Notes under the pieces: model-generated
What the model was told of the DNA's origin: nothing
The model's input: the letters and a program-made list of their open reading frames with translations, nothing else
Databases searched by the model: none
In this document: positions 5,193 to 5,194 of the stretch, in pieces
Position numbering within the stretch: position 1 is the stretch's first letter
Layout: each line of letters opens with the position of its first letter
DNA from: Planctomycetales bacterium
GTDB lineage: Bacteria > Planctomycetota > Phycisphaerae > SM23-33
Assembly: GCA_030673005.1 (NCBI GenBank)
Contig: DAOVFI010000196.1
Coordinates: forward strand, 1-5,194
Direction of reading: 5' to 3'
Length of the DNA: 5,194 nucleotides
Translations under genes and position numbers: made by a program

Positions 5193-5194
5193 AG

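Overview
The window reads as chromosomal DNA from a G+C-rich, didermic bacterium. A planctomycete (Phycisphaerae-like) or related PVC-group organism is the best guess, at moderate confidence. It rests on the style of the sigma-54 N-terminus (LIQAMEILQLPMLALQERIE), the exported proteins of unfamiliar type, and the many small palindromic intergenic repeats. No phylogenetic marker strong enough to settle the question is present.

All four genes lie on the minus strand, so transcription runs from the right edge to the left. In that order they are: a secreted protein of unknown function (4907-3480); rpoN, the alternative sigma factor sigma-54 (3356-1797); ruvX/yqgF, a Holliday-junction-resolvase-fold protein also implicated in pre-16S rRNA processing (1582-1148); and the N-terminal 341 residues of a predicted lipoprotein with a TIM-barrel, glycoside-hydrolase-like look, cut by the left edge (1025 to beyond 1). 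The gaps between genes are 123, 214 and 122 bp, so this is a co-oriented series rather than a tightly packed operon. Nothing in the sequence ties the four genes into one pathway, although rpoN and ruvX are both core chromosomal genes.

The less ordinary content is in the gaps. ruvX is bracketed by two palindromic elements of 55 bp and 102 bp. They share a GGTGGCAC cap and a two-hairpin layout but have different, internally self-complementary cores. The 287 bp upstream of the secreted-protein gene hold three more repeat types in a row: a 7-bp tandem repeat, a pair of overlapping hairpins, and a 51-nt nearly perfect hairpin at the right edge. Another stem-loop palindrome sits in frame inside the secreted-protein gene. 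The sigma-54 protein has an unusual Ser/Thr/Gly/Asp/Gln-rich insertion in its core-binding region.

I see no CRISPR array, tRNA, rRNA, transposase, toxin-antitoxin pair or defence system. The window looks like ordinary core-genome sequence decorated with repeats, not an undescribed multi-gene system.
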